A stretch of 38,582 nucleotides of DNA from JANRLJ01 sp034437895 (GCA_034437895.1 DAOTTO010000003.1:1-38582), one strand, 5' to 3'; shown: positions 1 through 8,368, counted from the first letter of the stretch. The notes: generated by a model from the sequence alone, not told the origin. Made by a program: numbers and translations.

Positions 1-216
1 CTTCTTAGGCATAATCATAAGCCTTAAGCCGTGTGGAACGGCGATAAGTTAAGTTTGTCAGCCTATCATCCGCCGATGAAATATTTTAAAATAGTTGCCG
101 TATTTACGGATTTTTGACCCAGAGCATGTATCTATTTAGGAGGCAATTCCCCGCGAAAGACCCGGCTTCACCTCATTTTTATCGGAAATGATTGCAAAAC
201 GGAGGCGAACCCCATT

Positions 217-582
217 ATGGCAAAGCAAGATTTTAAGATCCCCACTCTCGCTGAGGCAACCTACCACTACCTCGGCCTCTACAAACAACCCGCACGTCAA
301 GCCGATTTTGAAAAAGCCGAGCGCACCTTTCAGAACGCACTCAAGAATGTCCACAAGCCCGACGAAATCCGTGCGGCATTGGCGCTGGATAAAGCGCGCC
401 GCCTACCGGTACAGCTTAAAAGTCCTGCTTATGAGCGACTGCTGGCGCTTGACGGACGGACATCTAAATTACTCCGCGAATATGCTCAAGAAATGTACGA
501 CTTTGGCCCCGAATTTAGCTACTATGCAGATACGCTTTGGGACGAAGCTAAAGCGCTGGAAGATGCAGACAAAGCCAAATAA
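217..582 (+). CDS. hypothetical small helical protein
   Basis: I do not recognise a family for this 121-residue soluble protein. It is rich in Ala, Lys, Glu, Asp and Tyr, has no signal peptide or membrane segment, and reads as a series of amphipathic helices with a charged C-terminus. The ATG is preceded by GGAGG about 11 bases upstream, a long but usable spacing. It stands alone: nothing precedes it in the window and the next gene is convergent. A second open frame across the same bases (from 188) has a basic, low-complexity product and is a shadow. Coding status is judged from codon pattern and the ribosome site only. Confidence 0.6.
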   Translation: MAKQDFKIPTLAEATYHYLGLYKQPARQADFEKAERTFQNALKNVHKPDEIRAALALDKARRLPVQLKSPAYERLLALDGRTSKLLREYAQEMYDFGPEFSYYADTLWDEAKALEDADKAK

Positions 583-943
583 GCGCCAAGTGGGGGCGCA
601 ACATGCTGCACAGGAGCGCGAATCGAGTAAAAGCTGATAAGTAAACAGGGATTTCCGGCGCTTATTCTTAAACGCAAAACGATGGAAATCCTCTGTCATG
701 TTGGCAAAAAGGTAGACAGACCACACCGATGAGCAGTAGCATCAATCCAGAGGCGGGCATAGCGTTGCACAATCAAAAAGGCTTTAGGTAAAAGTCAATT
801 CTGTTGTCAGAATGTAGCGATAAGGTGCAACACGCCACTGAAAAATAATGCCCCCAACCGTCCATACAACTGAATTTGCCATCTTACACGATACACCAGC
901 ACGACTTGTTTGGCCGAGAGCCACTCGATGGGGTGAAGCTCAT
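583..943. other. intergenic gap between convergent genes
   Basis: No gene, RNA or repeat is recognised here. Just after the upstream stop there is a short GC hairpin (GCGCC / GGGCGC near 583-600) without a following T-run, so I do not call a terminator. Open frames in this stretch have atypical composition. Confidence 0.5.
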
Positions 944-1807
944 TTAACGACCTACCCAATCGCGCAGGTATAAAAAGTCGTGTCCGATGCTGCGGGCGCT
1001 GAGTTTGGCGACGTTGGGCATGGTGCGTTTGTAATGATTGGCTTTAACCCGTCGCCACACTTTTTCCACAAAGGCCGCTTCGAATCCTTCTGCGATTACT
1101 TCTTCAACGGTGTAGCGCTCATCCACCAGCAAGAATAAGACCTGATCGACATCATTATAGGTAAAGCCAAGTTCGGCCTCGTCGGTCTGCCCTTCCCAAA
1201 GATCGGCGGACGGGGCTTTGTCGATGATGGCCTGCGGAACGCCGAGTGATTGCGCTAACTGCCGCACCTGATATTTATACAGATCGGCTATCGGGTGCAG
1301 CGCGACACCGCTGTCGCCGTAGATGGTGGAATAGCCCAACATAAATTCGGTCTTGTTGCTCGTCCCCATCGGCAGCAATCCTTGCGCTGCCGATTGATCG
1401 TACAGCACAACCATCCGCATCCGCGCCATGATGTTGCCCTTGCGAATGTTGTTCATCTCAGGAAATTGATTGATGAGCGCATCCGCCATATCCGTAATCG
1501 GGACGGTGAGGCTCGGCAGCCCCAAATCTTCGATGACGGCTTCGGCATCGGTCAGGCTGGCCTCGGATGATGTGCGATACGGCATCCGCACCGCCAAGAC
1601 ATTTTCCGCGCCGAGTGCCTGTGCGCTTAGATAAGCCGAAAGCGCCGAGTCAATGCCTCCAGATAGCCCCAAGACCGCGCCTTTCATACCGGCTTTATCG
1701 ATCTGGTCACGGATGAATCCGGTCAGCATTTTGGTGGCGATGTCGGTATTGATGTTCAAACGGTGCAGGATATTAGGCTGCGTATGATTTTTACCATTAG
1801 AAATCAT
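944..1807 (-). CDS. nadE: NAD+ synthase, ammonia-type (synthetase subunit)
   Basis: Catalyses the last step of NAD synthesis, ATP-dependent amidation of deamido-NAD (NaAD) in the cytoplasm. The PP-loop SGGIDSA lies near the N-terminus. Further NadE hallmarks follow in order: GNIMARMRM, GTSNKTE, GYSTIYGDSG with HPIADLYKYQVR, and PSADLWEGQTDEAELG. Only the synthetase domain is present, with no fused nitrilase domain; a separate nitrilase gene lies two genes upstream in the same operon, so together they may form a glutamine-dependent enzyme (inference). An in-frame ATG at 1840 is possible, but the ATG at 1807 has an AGGGA site at good distance (287 aa) and matches the usual N-terminal length of short NadE proteins better. 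The preceding gene ends at 1846. Confidence 0.93.
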   Translation of the reverse strand: MISNGKNHTQPNILHRLNINTDIATKMLTGFIRDQIDKAGMKGAVLGLSGGIDSALSAYLSAQALGAENVLAVRMPYRTSSEASLTDAEAVIEDLGLPSLTVPITDMADALINQFPEMNNIRKGNIMARMRMVVLYDQSAAQGLLPMGTSNKTEFMLGYSTIYGDSGVALHPIADLYKYQVRQLAQSLGVPQAIIDKAPSADLWEGQTDEAELGFTYNDVDQVLFLLVDERYTVEEVIAEGFEAAFVEKVWRRVKANHYKRTMPNVAKLSARSIGHDFLYLRDWVGR

Positions 1808-1845
1808 GTTGATTTTCCCTGTGTCCTCTGTTGTTCCCATTGGCT

Positions 1846-2199
1846 CTATGTTTCCGCTGGAACGTGCAGATATTCGATGATCTTATGTGGGAATTCGTCC
1901 GACACTTTCATTTTATCCATGTGCATCGCGTCGGTCAGCTTATCGCGCACGATGACAACGACAAAATGGTCTTGCGACAGATACACATTATGAATCCGCA
2001 GCCCGCCCGTCAGCTCAAACAGGTGCATATGCCACGCCAGCAGATCATCGACTGAGTTTTCGGCGAGGGCTTCTTCGGTGTAATTTTCAGCGATATAGGC
2101 ACGAATGCGTTCCGGGTCGCCGCTGTTGAAGATGGCGAGATAGCCCATATAGCGCCGTCCGACGGGATTCACTTTCAGGGTTTGACTGTTCTCACGCAT
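1846..2199 (-). CDS. NTF2/SnoaL-like small protein
   Basis: A 117-residue soluble protein. The pattern 'YLAIFNSGDPERIRAYI', then 'HLFELTGGLRIHNV', and a final 'PHKIIEYLHVP' resembles the small alpha+beta domain found at the N-terminus of some S41 peptidases and serine hydrolases, here free-standing. No catalytic motif is visible. Its ATG overlaps the stop of the upstream nitrilase gene by one base (TAATG), and nadE follows closely, so it is translated with the NAD-synthesis genes. Its role is unknown; a scaffold or ligand-binding part between amidotransferase and synthetase is a guess from position only. Confidence 0.7.
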   Translation of the reverse strand: MRENSQTLKVNPVGRRYMGYLAIFNSGDPERIRAYIAENYTEEALAENSVDDLLAWHMHLFELTGGLRIHNVYLSQDHFVVVIVRDKLTDAMHMDKMKVSDEFPHKIIEYLHVPAET

Positions 2200-3059
2200 T
2201 ATGGTGATTCCTCTCGACTTAAAATGCGTCCTAATTCGCGGTGGACAATCTCCGGGCGCTCGTCACGCAGCAGTGGCAGACGGGATCGGGTACGATGAAT
2301 CTGGTTGAGGTCAATTTCTTGCAAAATCAACGATTCGTCGAAGTAATGTCCATGCGTCAGGAATTCGCCGTTGGGGTCTACGACTGAGGAGCCGCCCCAG
2401 AAATTTTTGCCATCCTCATAGCCAACACGATTGCAGTGGATGACGTAATTAGTGAACATGCTGCCATAGGCTTGATTGACCAATTCGACCCAACGCGAAC
2501 CCGAAAGGCGATCTCCCGCGTCTAAACCTCGGCTTGGGCTGGAACTTTGCATCAGCAGCATATCCGCGCCATCCAACCAAAGCAGATACGCAGGCGACAT
2601 GTGCCAGAAGTCCTCGCAGATCAACATACCGACCCGCCCGAAGCGCGTATCAAAGGCACGGGCGCGTTCCCCTTGGTCGAAATAGCGGCCTTCGTCAAAC
2701 ATGGCATACGTCGGGAGGTACATCTTGTGATGGATATGCACCGTCTCCCCGCCCGATAGATAAGCAGCGGCGATGTAAAAGCGGTTGCGGAGGTCGCGCC
2801 GGATAAAACCGACCATAATATCCAGCCGGCGGCTGGCATCGAGCAGCGCGGCGTAGGTCGAATCATCAGGCGTGGCGCTGATGGCGACTTCTGGCACTAA
2901 ATCCTGCACCTGATAGCCCGTCAGCGAGAGTTCAGGGAAGATGACCAGATCGACTTTTTGGGCAACGGCACGCTCAATATAATCGAGATGTTTAGTAAGA
3001 TTGGCCTGGACATCGCCGAGTTTAGGATAAATCTGCGCCAGACCGAGATTAACGCGCAT
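2199..3059 (-). CDS. nitrilase-superfamily amidohydrolase, probable glutaminase partner of NadE
   Basis: A carbon-nitrogen hydrolase of 286 residues. The nitrilase triad is visible: Glu43 in FPELSLTGY, Lys112 in HHKMYLPTY, and Cys148 in GMLICEDFW. In glutamine-dependent NAD synthetases this fold forms the N-terminal domain that frees ammonia from glutamine. Here it is a separate gene transcribed just ahead of an NTF2-like gene and a synthetase-only nadE, so it most likely delivers ammonia to NadE (inference from gene order). The start is supported by AAGGAG six bases before the ATG. The alternative is a general amidase such as omega-amidase or N-carbamoylputrescine amidase. Confidence 0.88.
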   Translation of the reverse strand: MRVNLGLAQIYPKLGDVQANLTKHLDYIERAVAQKVDLVIFPELSLTGYQVQDLVPEVAISATPDDSTYAALLDASRRLDIMVGFIRRDLRNRFYIAAAYLSGGETVHIHHKMYLPTYAMFDEGRYFDQGERARAFDTRFGRVGMLICEDFWHMSPAYLLWLDGADMLLMQSSSPSRGLDAGDRLSGSRWVELVNQAYGSMFTNYVIHCNRVGYEDGKNFWGGSSVVDPNGEFLTHGHYFDESLILQEIDLNQIHRTRSRLPLLRDERPEIVHRELGRILSREESP

Positions 3060-3238
3060 GGGTGGCTCCTTAGCGATTGGCTTGCGGCGCTCAGCTTTCA
3101 GCCATCAGCTTTTTTGCTCTAAGTTATGATTTTAGACGTTATGCCGTTGAACAGCACAAGTGTTGTTTTTCTATCTTATCCTGAATCAGGGTTAGAGTCC
3201 TATGTCAAATAAGACCACACTATCGAGACAATTATGGC

Positions 3239-4126
3239 TTAACGTTTTTTGTGATTTTGCTTGCGCGACTTGGCGGCTTGTTTGCGCTTATTTTTCTTGG
3301 CCTTATCTGTGCGGCGGGCAGTGAAATGAGCGAAATCCGGTGTAAGGGGTGGGAAGAGCGCGATATTACCCGCATTCTCCTCATCCTCAAAATCCTCTTC
3401 TTCATCCTCATCCATCTCATCCCCCAAAAGAGGGTTTACCTCAAGGAATATTTCTGGATCGATTCGGCCTGACTTAATTGCAGCCTCAATTAGCGGCACA
3501 TTTTCGAGCGACTCGAAGGCCAAGAGGCCAAGCGCGAGGTAAGCGTTGACCGTCGGTTCATGCTGTTCATAATTTTCCAGTGCTTGCCTGAAGATTTCGA
3601 TACAGATTAAATCTGCGTTTTCGTAAGTCTTGCCAATCTGCGTCAGGCTTTCAACAGCCACTTCACGGACAGTAGCATAGTAAGGTTTCGTCAAATCAAG
3701 ATATTCACGCAAGAAGGGCATAGCGATAATGCCTATATTGGCAAAAACATCCGGCAGAAAAACGGCTAACAGAGGAGAATTGTCATTTTCGCCATCGGGA
3801 GAAGATTGCAGCATGTTCATTAACGGGATGATAGCTTCCTTCGCGCCAAGCTGCCCTAATGCTCGCCACGCATGAATGGATGCTAAGCTGCTGCCTTCGA
3901 CGTCAAGATTAAGCAGCGCTTTATCCGTCGCCATACGAATTAAATCGGGGATGTGCTGTTCCCGAAGCCCCAATTCCCGGTAGAGCGGTATTTGAAGAAA
4001 AGGATTTAACACGCGAACATCGTCATTATCATAGGTCAGCAGCTTGTTGACGGGCGGCGGATACTCTTGCGGCATAAGCACAGATGTTTTATCTTCTGGA
4101 ATTGATTGGTCGATTTCGCTCATCAT
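3239..4126 (-). CDS. HEAT-like repeat protein with acidic and basic tail
   Basis: A 295-residue soluble protein. Residues about 30-210 are paired helices with HEAT/PBS-lyase-like phrasing (IHAWRALGQLGAKEAIIPLMNML, VREVAVESLTQIG, NAYLALGLLAFESLENVPLIEAAI). The arrangement resembles DUF1186-type proteins. The C-terminus switches to a run of Glu/Asp (about 236-250) and then a Lys/Arg-rich end, suggesting binding to nucleic acid or a charged partner. The start codon overlaps the stop of the Lgt-like gene (ATGA), with a second in-frame ATG directly after the first. It may support the upstream membrane protein, but no function can be assigned. Confidence 0.75.
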   Translation of the reverse strand: MMSEIDQSIPEDKTSVLMPQEYPPPVNKLLTYDNDDVRVLNPFLQIPLYRELGLREQHIPDLIRMATDKALLNLDVEGSSLASIHAWRALGQLGAKEAIIPLMNMLQSSPDGENDNSPLLAVFLPDVFANIGIIAMPFLREYLDLTKPYYATVREVAVESLTQIGKTYENADLICIEIFRQALENYEQHEPTVNAYLALGLLAFESLENVPLIEAAIKSGRIDPEIFLEVNPLLGDEMDEDEEEDFEDEENAGNIALFPPLTPDFAHFTARRTDKAKKNKRKQAAKSRKQNHKKR

Positions 4127-4914
4127 ACAACCTTAGTTTTTTGCCTAGCGGATTGAAGAACACCGATTATAATTCCTGCCGCCCCAATTATCACGAGTCC
4201 GGCATCCAGCCATTGATCTGCACGAAAACCACTTTGTATGAATGCCGCATCACCGCGTAGGAATCCTAGAAGAAACATGCCCAGGCTCAAAAGAATCAGA
4301 ATCAGCCAGAAGCCCTGTCCAGCTAACCAACCACGCCACCTTAACATCGCGCTCAAACTCAGGAGAACGAGGGCTAATATTATGCCGAGCGCTTGCGTGC
4401 GATAACGTGGGGCGATGATGTTAAAAATATCAGATGCTTCCCACACCAGCCATGCCGGATAATACGCGAGGTTAGCCACTTCCGCACCATAAGCACATTT
4501 CGCCGCACCACAGCCCCACCATGTGAAAAAAGCGATTAAGGGCAGCGCAGACGTAAGTGATTCCACTAAAAGAGAAAACGAGATTCGCTGGATTTTCGCC
4601 GCGATGAACATCAGCAGCAGCATCCCGATAACCGCGCCATGCCAATCTAAGCCGCCAGCGCGTAATTGTGTGATTTCCGCCGTATGATCGGTGAAGTAAG
4701 GCCAATTGAGTATGACGTGAAATAAACGGGCGCAGATCAGGCCGCCGATTAAGCCCGCGATCAAACAATCCACCGCCGCGCCGAGTTTGACCTTTCCTCG
4801 CAGCCCAAAAAGTGCGCTCCCTGCCCCGCTGAGAATGCCCAATGCGACTAGTAAGCTATAGGTATTAACAGTGAACCAGCCAATTGTTGTAAAGGGAGAT
4901 GGCAAGAAACACAT
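4123..4914 (-). CDS. Lgt-like polytopic membrane protein (divergent prolipoprotein diacylglyceryl transferase)
   Basis: A 263-residue protein with about seven hydrophobic segments and Lgt phrasing: an N-terminal 'PSPFTTIGWFTVNTYSLL', 'ARLFHVILNW', 'GGLDWHGAVIG' with His92, and 'FLRGD...QWLDAGLVIIG' with Arg220. Genuine Lgt enzymes transfer diacylglyceryl from phosphatidylglycerol to the lipobox Cys. Here the segment that normally carries the essential Arg (G-R-x-G-N/C-F) reads TWWGCGAAKCAYG, with Trp132 where Arg is expected, so canonical activity is doubtful. The start has AGGA close upstream and fits the family's N-terminus. It overlaps the downstream HEAT-like gene by four bases. It is either a divergent Lgt or a paralogue with another role. 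Confidence 0.78.
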   Translation of the reverse strand: MCFLPSPFTTIGWFTVNTYSLLVALGILSGAGSALFGLRGKVKLGAAVDCLIAGLIGGLICARLFHVILNWPYFTDHTAEITQLRAGGLDWHGAVIGMLLLMFIAAKIQRISFSLLVESLTSALPLIAFFTWWGCGAAKCAYGAEVANLAYYPAWLVWEASDIFNIIAPRYRTQALGIILALVLLSLSAMLRWRGWLAGQGFWLILILLSLGMFLLGFLRGDAAFIQSGFRADQWLDAGLVIIGAAGIIIGVLQSARQKTKVV

Positions 4915-5179
4915 TCCGATCCTAGCTTTAGGAAAACACTATAGCAGAGGACTGCCAGAATAGAGAGACAGTTTTCTAGGACAACAATCGGTTTAGGAAG
5001 ATGCCCATCATGCGACTTTGCAGCGGAATTTACGTATTCATTTATGGGAAAAGTGTGAGAGATTCTTCCCCCAATAACTGGGGTAGTTGCTTTAGATAAG
5101 GGAAGAGATACTTTCGACGTGTTACAATGGAGCTGATCTTTAGTTTGGCTTTGCAGAAGAACAGAGGAGTGTCTTTAAT

Positions 5180-6247
5180 ATGGGTGGTATAAGTTCAGTA
5201 ATCAGTACAATCGGTCTTTTAGGATTTGTCGTATTTTTAGGGGGTATCGCGCTGATTGTAGTGGCGACCTCTCAAGGACGCTCTCCCCGGGGCGGATTTT
5301 TTCTGGCGGCTGTTGGCTTAATCTTAGGCATTTTGCTGACCGTTGTTAGTCAGGGCATTTTGGTATTAGAGCCGACAGAAGTTGCGATTGTCATCAATAC
5401 CGTTACAGGTGAAGTCTTGGAGCCGCGCCAGGGTGGTACCAGCATCATCTTCCCAATTTTACAGCGTGTAGCCTTTATTTATCCCACAACGCAGCAGGTT
5501 TTGGTCATGTCGGCAACCCCAGATGAGGGGGATCGCAGTGGCGATGACTCGGTTGAAGCGCGTACAAGTGACGGTCAATCCGTTGACTTGGATATGACTG
5601 TGCTTTACCGTATCAACGCGGCTGATGTTGGCACGCTTTATCTGCGTTACCGCGAAGGGAACTATGAAGAAGCCTTCGTCCGAACCTTGGCGCGTGAGAT
5701 TGCGCGTGATAAAGCAACGGCATTTACTGCCGAAGACTTGTATGGTGAAGCCCGTGTTGAGTTAAGCGCAAATATTCAAGCGGAACTCGCCTTGCGGATG
5801 CCAGAAGTGGGTCTTATCTTAGACGATGTAGCTGTGCGTGATACGCGCTTCTCTGAACAATTTACAGAAGCAGTCGAGCGGCGGCAGGTTGCCCAGCAGC
5901 TTCGTGAACAAGCCCAAATTGAGGCAGAAACCGTCCGTACCCGCGCCGTTGGTGAAGCAGAAGCCGCCCGCGAACGTGCGGAAGGTGAAGCGGATGCAAC
6001 CGTCACCCGTGCGAATGCGGAAGCGGAAGCGCTGCGCGTGGTGAGCGCCCAAATCGCGGCGAACCCGAATCTGATTCAATATCTGTATGTGCAGAATTTG
6101 AGCGATAACGTCAGCTTGGCGCTAATTCCTTCAAACAGTCCCTTCTTGTTTGACCTGAATACGCTGCTTCCGGCGAACTCTGGCCTGACTGTGCCGGAAG
6201 GTAATCCGACACCCGAAACAACCCCCGAACCTCCAGCTGGGGGTTAA
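5180..6247 (+). CDS. SPFH/band-7 (prohibitin-like) membrane protein
   Basis: A 355-residue protein. Two hydrophobic segments (about 9-28 and 41-62) anchor it. An SPFH domain follows from about residue 65 (LVLEPTEVAIVINTVTGEV, then RQGGTSIIFPILQRV, VEARTSDGQSVDLDMTVLYRI, VGTLYLRYREGNYEEAFVRT). An Ala/Glu/Arg-rich coiled coil covers about 230-285, and the C-terminus is a Pro/Thr tail. Such proteins oligomerise on membranes and organise or chaperone other membrane proteins. GAGGAG lies upstream of the ATG. The gene stands alone and ends at a strong terminator. No NfeD or FtsH partner is adjacent, so its client is unknown. Confidence 0.9.
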   Translation: MGGISSVISTIGLLGFVVFLGGIALIVVATSQGRSPRGGFFLAAVGLILGILLTVVSQGILVLEPTEVAIVINTVTGEVLEPRQGGTSIIFPILQRVAFIYPTTQQVLVMSATPDEGDRSGDDSVEARTSDGQSVDLDMTVLYRINAADVGTLYLRYREGNYEEAFVRTLAREIARDKATAFTAEDLYGEARVELSANIQAELALRMPEVGLILDDVAVRDTRFSEQFTEAVERRQVAQQLREQAQIEAETVRTRAVGEAEAARERAEGEADATVTRANAEAEALRVVSAQIAANPNLIQYLYVQNLSDNVSLALIPSNSPFLFDLNTLLPANSGLTVPEGNPTPETTPEPPAGG

Positions 6248-6277
6248 TTAAGCGGAAAAGTTTCCGTGTGAGAAAGT

Positions 6278-6322
6278 AAAAAGGAGTACGTAGAACCAAA
6301 TTGGCTCTGCGTACTCCTTTTT
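6278..6322. terminator. bidirectional rho-independent terminator
   Basis: Arms AAAAAGGAGTACG (6278-6290) and CGTACTCCTTTTT (6310-6322) are perfectly complementary over 13 bases, with a partly paired loop and a T-run at either exit. It sits between the rightward SPFH gene and the leftward T2SSF-domain gene and can end both transcripts. Confidence 0.88.
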
Positions 6323-6342
6323 TGATTTTTGAGATCGAAGAT

Positions 6343-6672
6343 TTATTGGGCTGTTTCGAGGCTCAAGCGCACTTTGTCCAGCATATCGGGGAGGTTGCCC
6401 CCATTCTGGCGGTGTGATTCCAGCGTTTTTACGACCAATTCAAGTTTTTCACTGGGGACACGCTGGAGCATATTTTGCAACGCTGTATTGAGGGGGATCC
6501 CAGCGGCAACATCATCAACCACACGGGTAATGTGGGCGGCGGCGGGCTGCCCGGTGCGCTGTGCGATGTCTTTAAAGGCGCGAATGTTGCTGTTGCCGTT
6601 CCGCAGGTTGTTCGTCCACATATCAAGTATCGATGGAAGCTGTTGCTCAAAGGCGCTTGTTTGTCCGCTCAT
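6343..6672 (-). CDS. free-standing T2SSF (TadB/GspF-like) cytoplasmic domain
   Basis: A protein of about 109 residues that matches the cytoplasmic helical domain of type II secretion / Tad pilus inner-membrane proteins: FEQQLPSILDMWTNNLRNG, then AAHITRVVDDVAAGIPLNTAL, and LVVKTLESHRQNGGNLPDML. In TadB/TadC this domain is joined to transmembrane helices; here none exist on either side. An ATG at 6693 is in frame, but the ATG at 6672 has AAAGGA seven bases upstream. No other tad, gsp or pil gene is in the window. It may be a soluble adaptor or a relic kept in frame; the clean ribosome site and shared terminator argue for a real gene. Confidence 0.78.
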   Translation of the reverse strand: MSGQTSAFEQQLPSILDMWTNNLRNGNSNIRAFKDIAQRTGQPAAAHITRVVDDVAAGIPLNTALQNMLQRVPSEKLELVVKTLESHRQNGGNLPDMLDKVRLSLETAQ

Positions 6673-6802
6673 CAGTATTTCCTTTACATTCATTGACCAT
6701 TTCTATACATCATCCTAACAAAATTAACACAATCGAGATAGGTTGTATCTAGGACATTTATCTCAGGTAATATTAAATTTTTCCTATTGACACCCGCGTG
6801 TT

Positions 6803-8101
6803 CTATTGGCCAGAAGTCGCTGGCAGGGTCACGGTTGGGACGGGGGTGGCACGGATTGATGGGGTCTCGGTTTGGCTAATGGCAACAACCGTCGCAAAGA
6901 CGACCAAGAAGATCACCAGAATCAGCAGCCCAAACAGCCAGCGACGTTTAATTTTCCCCTGCTCCGTCGGCGGCGCGATTTGGGCATTTTCCAGCAACCA
7001 GCGCTGCATCAAGCCCACTGCGATTTTGAGATTCGCGGCCTGCCCGCTGACGATTTCACGATATTCCAGTCCACGCGCCGCTGCATTGATGGCGGTTGCG
7101 TCCATAGGATAATCGGTTTCCACCAACCAGACTTCGATGCGAAAAATGTCAATAGCTCGAAGGGGGTCATCATAAATGAGGCCGCTGATGGCGGTAAGCA
7201 CAAGGCGTTCATCGCGGTTGAGGGTCGCCCAAATGTCGCGGAATTCGCCCTCGCTCTCGGTATAAACCGCCGCCTGTGTGTCCTTCACATCGTCGGGAGT
7301 CAATGATGCAGATTGGCTTTGCGAGACCTCATTTTGCGAAACCTCGTAGAGATGATGCCCAAAGCGTTGTAGGAGGATTGGCTCTCCGCCGGATAAATTT
7401 TGGACAAGGGTGAGCGCGGCTTCATTAAGGTCACACGGATTCAGTAGCACAATGCTGGCTTCTGGCGTGAGGCTGGTCAGGCGATGGACGACGGCAAGAT
7501 TGACCAACGGCGCAAGTTTTCCTAGATGTTCCTCATAGAACGTATCCATCGTTAGCGCGAAGCCAAGCTGCGGTTGATGCAGGCTCGCTAAAAAATAGGG
7601 CGTATCCGGCGGAAGATGATGTGAGTCCATCGCTTGCGCCAGACGATCTACATCATCCACCAGCAGGACGATGCGACGATACGCACGGATAGCGTGGAAG
7701 ATTTCCGGCAAAAATTCGTCGTGCAGCCAAACCCGTAAATCGCCATCATGCGGCGGCTGAGGCAAGGGATGGGCGCTGTAGATATTGACGGCATCGGATA
7801 ATGCCTGTACCAGCCCACTGAGCCAAGATCGCTCACCGTCCAGCGACATTTGTCTGAGGGGGAGATAAACACCTATATACGACTCATCAAAGACGCGATC
7901 AAACTGACGCAGCAGCGTGGTCTTGCCGATTCGCCGCCGACCAAGATAAACCGCTGGCGGAGTCGCTAGGTTGGTATCGGTAAGATGTTGATGCAGCCGT
8001 GCGAAGGCTGCTTCCCGCCCTGCGAAACGGGCATACGGGCTGGCGGCATCATAAGGATTTTCGGTTGGCGGATTGGTTTCGGTAATGCGTAATTCGGACA
8101 T
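6803..8101 (-). CDS. AAA/NTPase with C-terminal membrane anchor
   Basis: A 432-residue P-loop ATPase of the AAA_16/STAND-like type. After 'ARFAGREAAFARL' come Walker A GRRRIGKTT and Walker B RIVLLVDDVD. A winged-helix-like region follows (about 300-370, 'LNRDERLVLTAISGLI'). Near the C-terminus a basic KRR precedes one hydrophobic segment (about 387-408) and a short Thr/Pro tail, so the ATPase faces the cytoplasm with its tail crossing the membrane. It probably couples signal sensing to ATP-driven switching, but the partner is unknown. It is transcribed leftward, after the small membrane protein gene and its terminator, so it needs its own promoter. Confidence 0.85.
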   Translation of the reverse strand: MSELRITETNPPTENPYDAASPYARFAGREAAFARLHQHLTDTNLATPPAVYLGRRRIGKTTLLRQFDRVFDESYIGVYLPLRQMSLDGERSWLSGLVQALSDAVNIYSAHPLPQPPHDGDLRVWLHDEFLPEIFHAIRAYRRIVLLVDDVDRLAQAMDSHHLPPDTPYFLASLHQPQLGFALTMDTFYEEHLGKLAPLVNLAVVHRLTSLTPEASIVLLNPCDLNEAALTLVQNLSGGEPILLQRFGHHLYEVSQNEVSQSQSASLTPDDVKDTQAAVYTESEGEFRDIWATLNRDERLVLTAISGLIYDDPLRAIDIFRIEVWLVETDYPMDATAINAAARGLEYREIVSGQAANLKIAVGLMQRWLLENAQIAPPTEQGKIKRRWLFGLLILVIFLVVFATVVAISQTETPSIRATPVPTVTLPATSGQ

Positions 8102-8160
8102 GGGCGCATTTGAACTTTTGAGTGAATTAAAGTGCGCCCATTATGACGTTCCACAGCAGA

Positions 8161-8197
8161 TAAAACAAAAACCCCGTTCTTTTGCTCAAAAGCGGGG
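8161..8197 (-). terminator. rho-independent terminator of the 44-aa gene
   Basis: Read leftward, CCCCG-CTTTT (from 8197) pairs with AAAAG...CGGGG ending at 8172, followed by a T-rich stretch (8171-8161). It lies 36 bases after the stop of the small membrane protein gene and before the ATPase gene. Confidence 0.8.
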
Positions 8198-8233
8198 CAT
8201 TGGGGACAATGACTTGGCTTGGTACGACGTACA

Positions 8234-8368
8234 TCATTCGCTATCGGGGTCGCTCAGATCGTTAGGTTCTTCTTTAAAGTACATAGCATAAATCGGCGCG
8301 ACACCCACTAAAAGGACAGTGGCAGCAATCAAGATGAGTGCGATGGCGTTAATGAAAATATTTAACAT
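8234..8368 (-). CDS. 44-residue single-span membrane protein
   Basis: This short open frame begins MLNIFINAIALILIAATVLL, forms one hydrophobic segment of about 25 residues ending around PIYAMYF, and finishes with an acidic tail (KEEPNDLSDPDSE). AGGAG lies eight bases before the ATG, and a rho-independent terminator follows the stop, so it is a complete single-gene transcription unit. I do not recognise a named family. Size and layout recall small subunits of respiratory or photosynthetic complexes or regulatory membrane microproteins. Function is unknown. Confidence 0.78.
   Translation of the reverse strand: MLNIFINAIALILIAATVLLVGVAPIYAMYFKEEPNDLSDPDSE

Noticed and set aside
5080..5130. Promoter for the SPFH gene (TACAAT near 5124)
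   Set aside because: No -35 at acceptable spacing; too weak to call.
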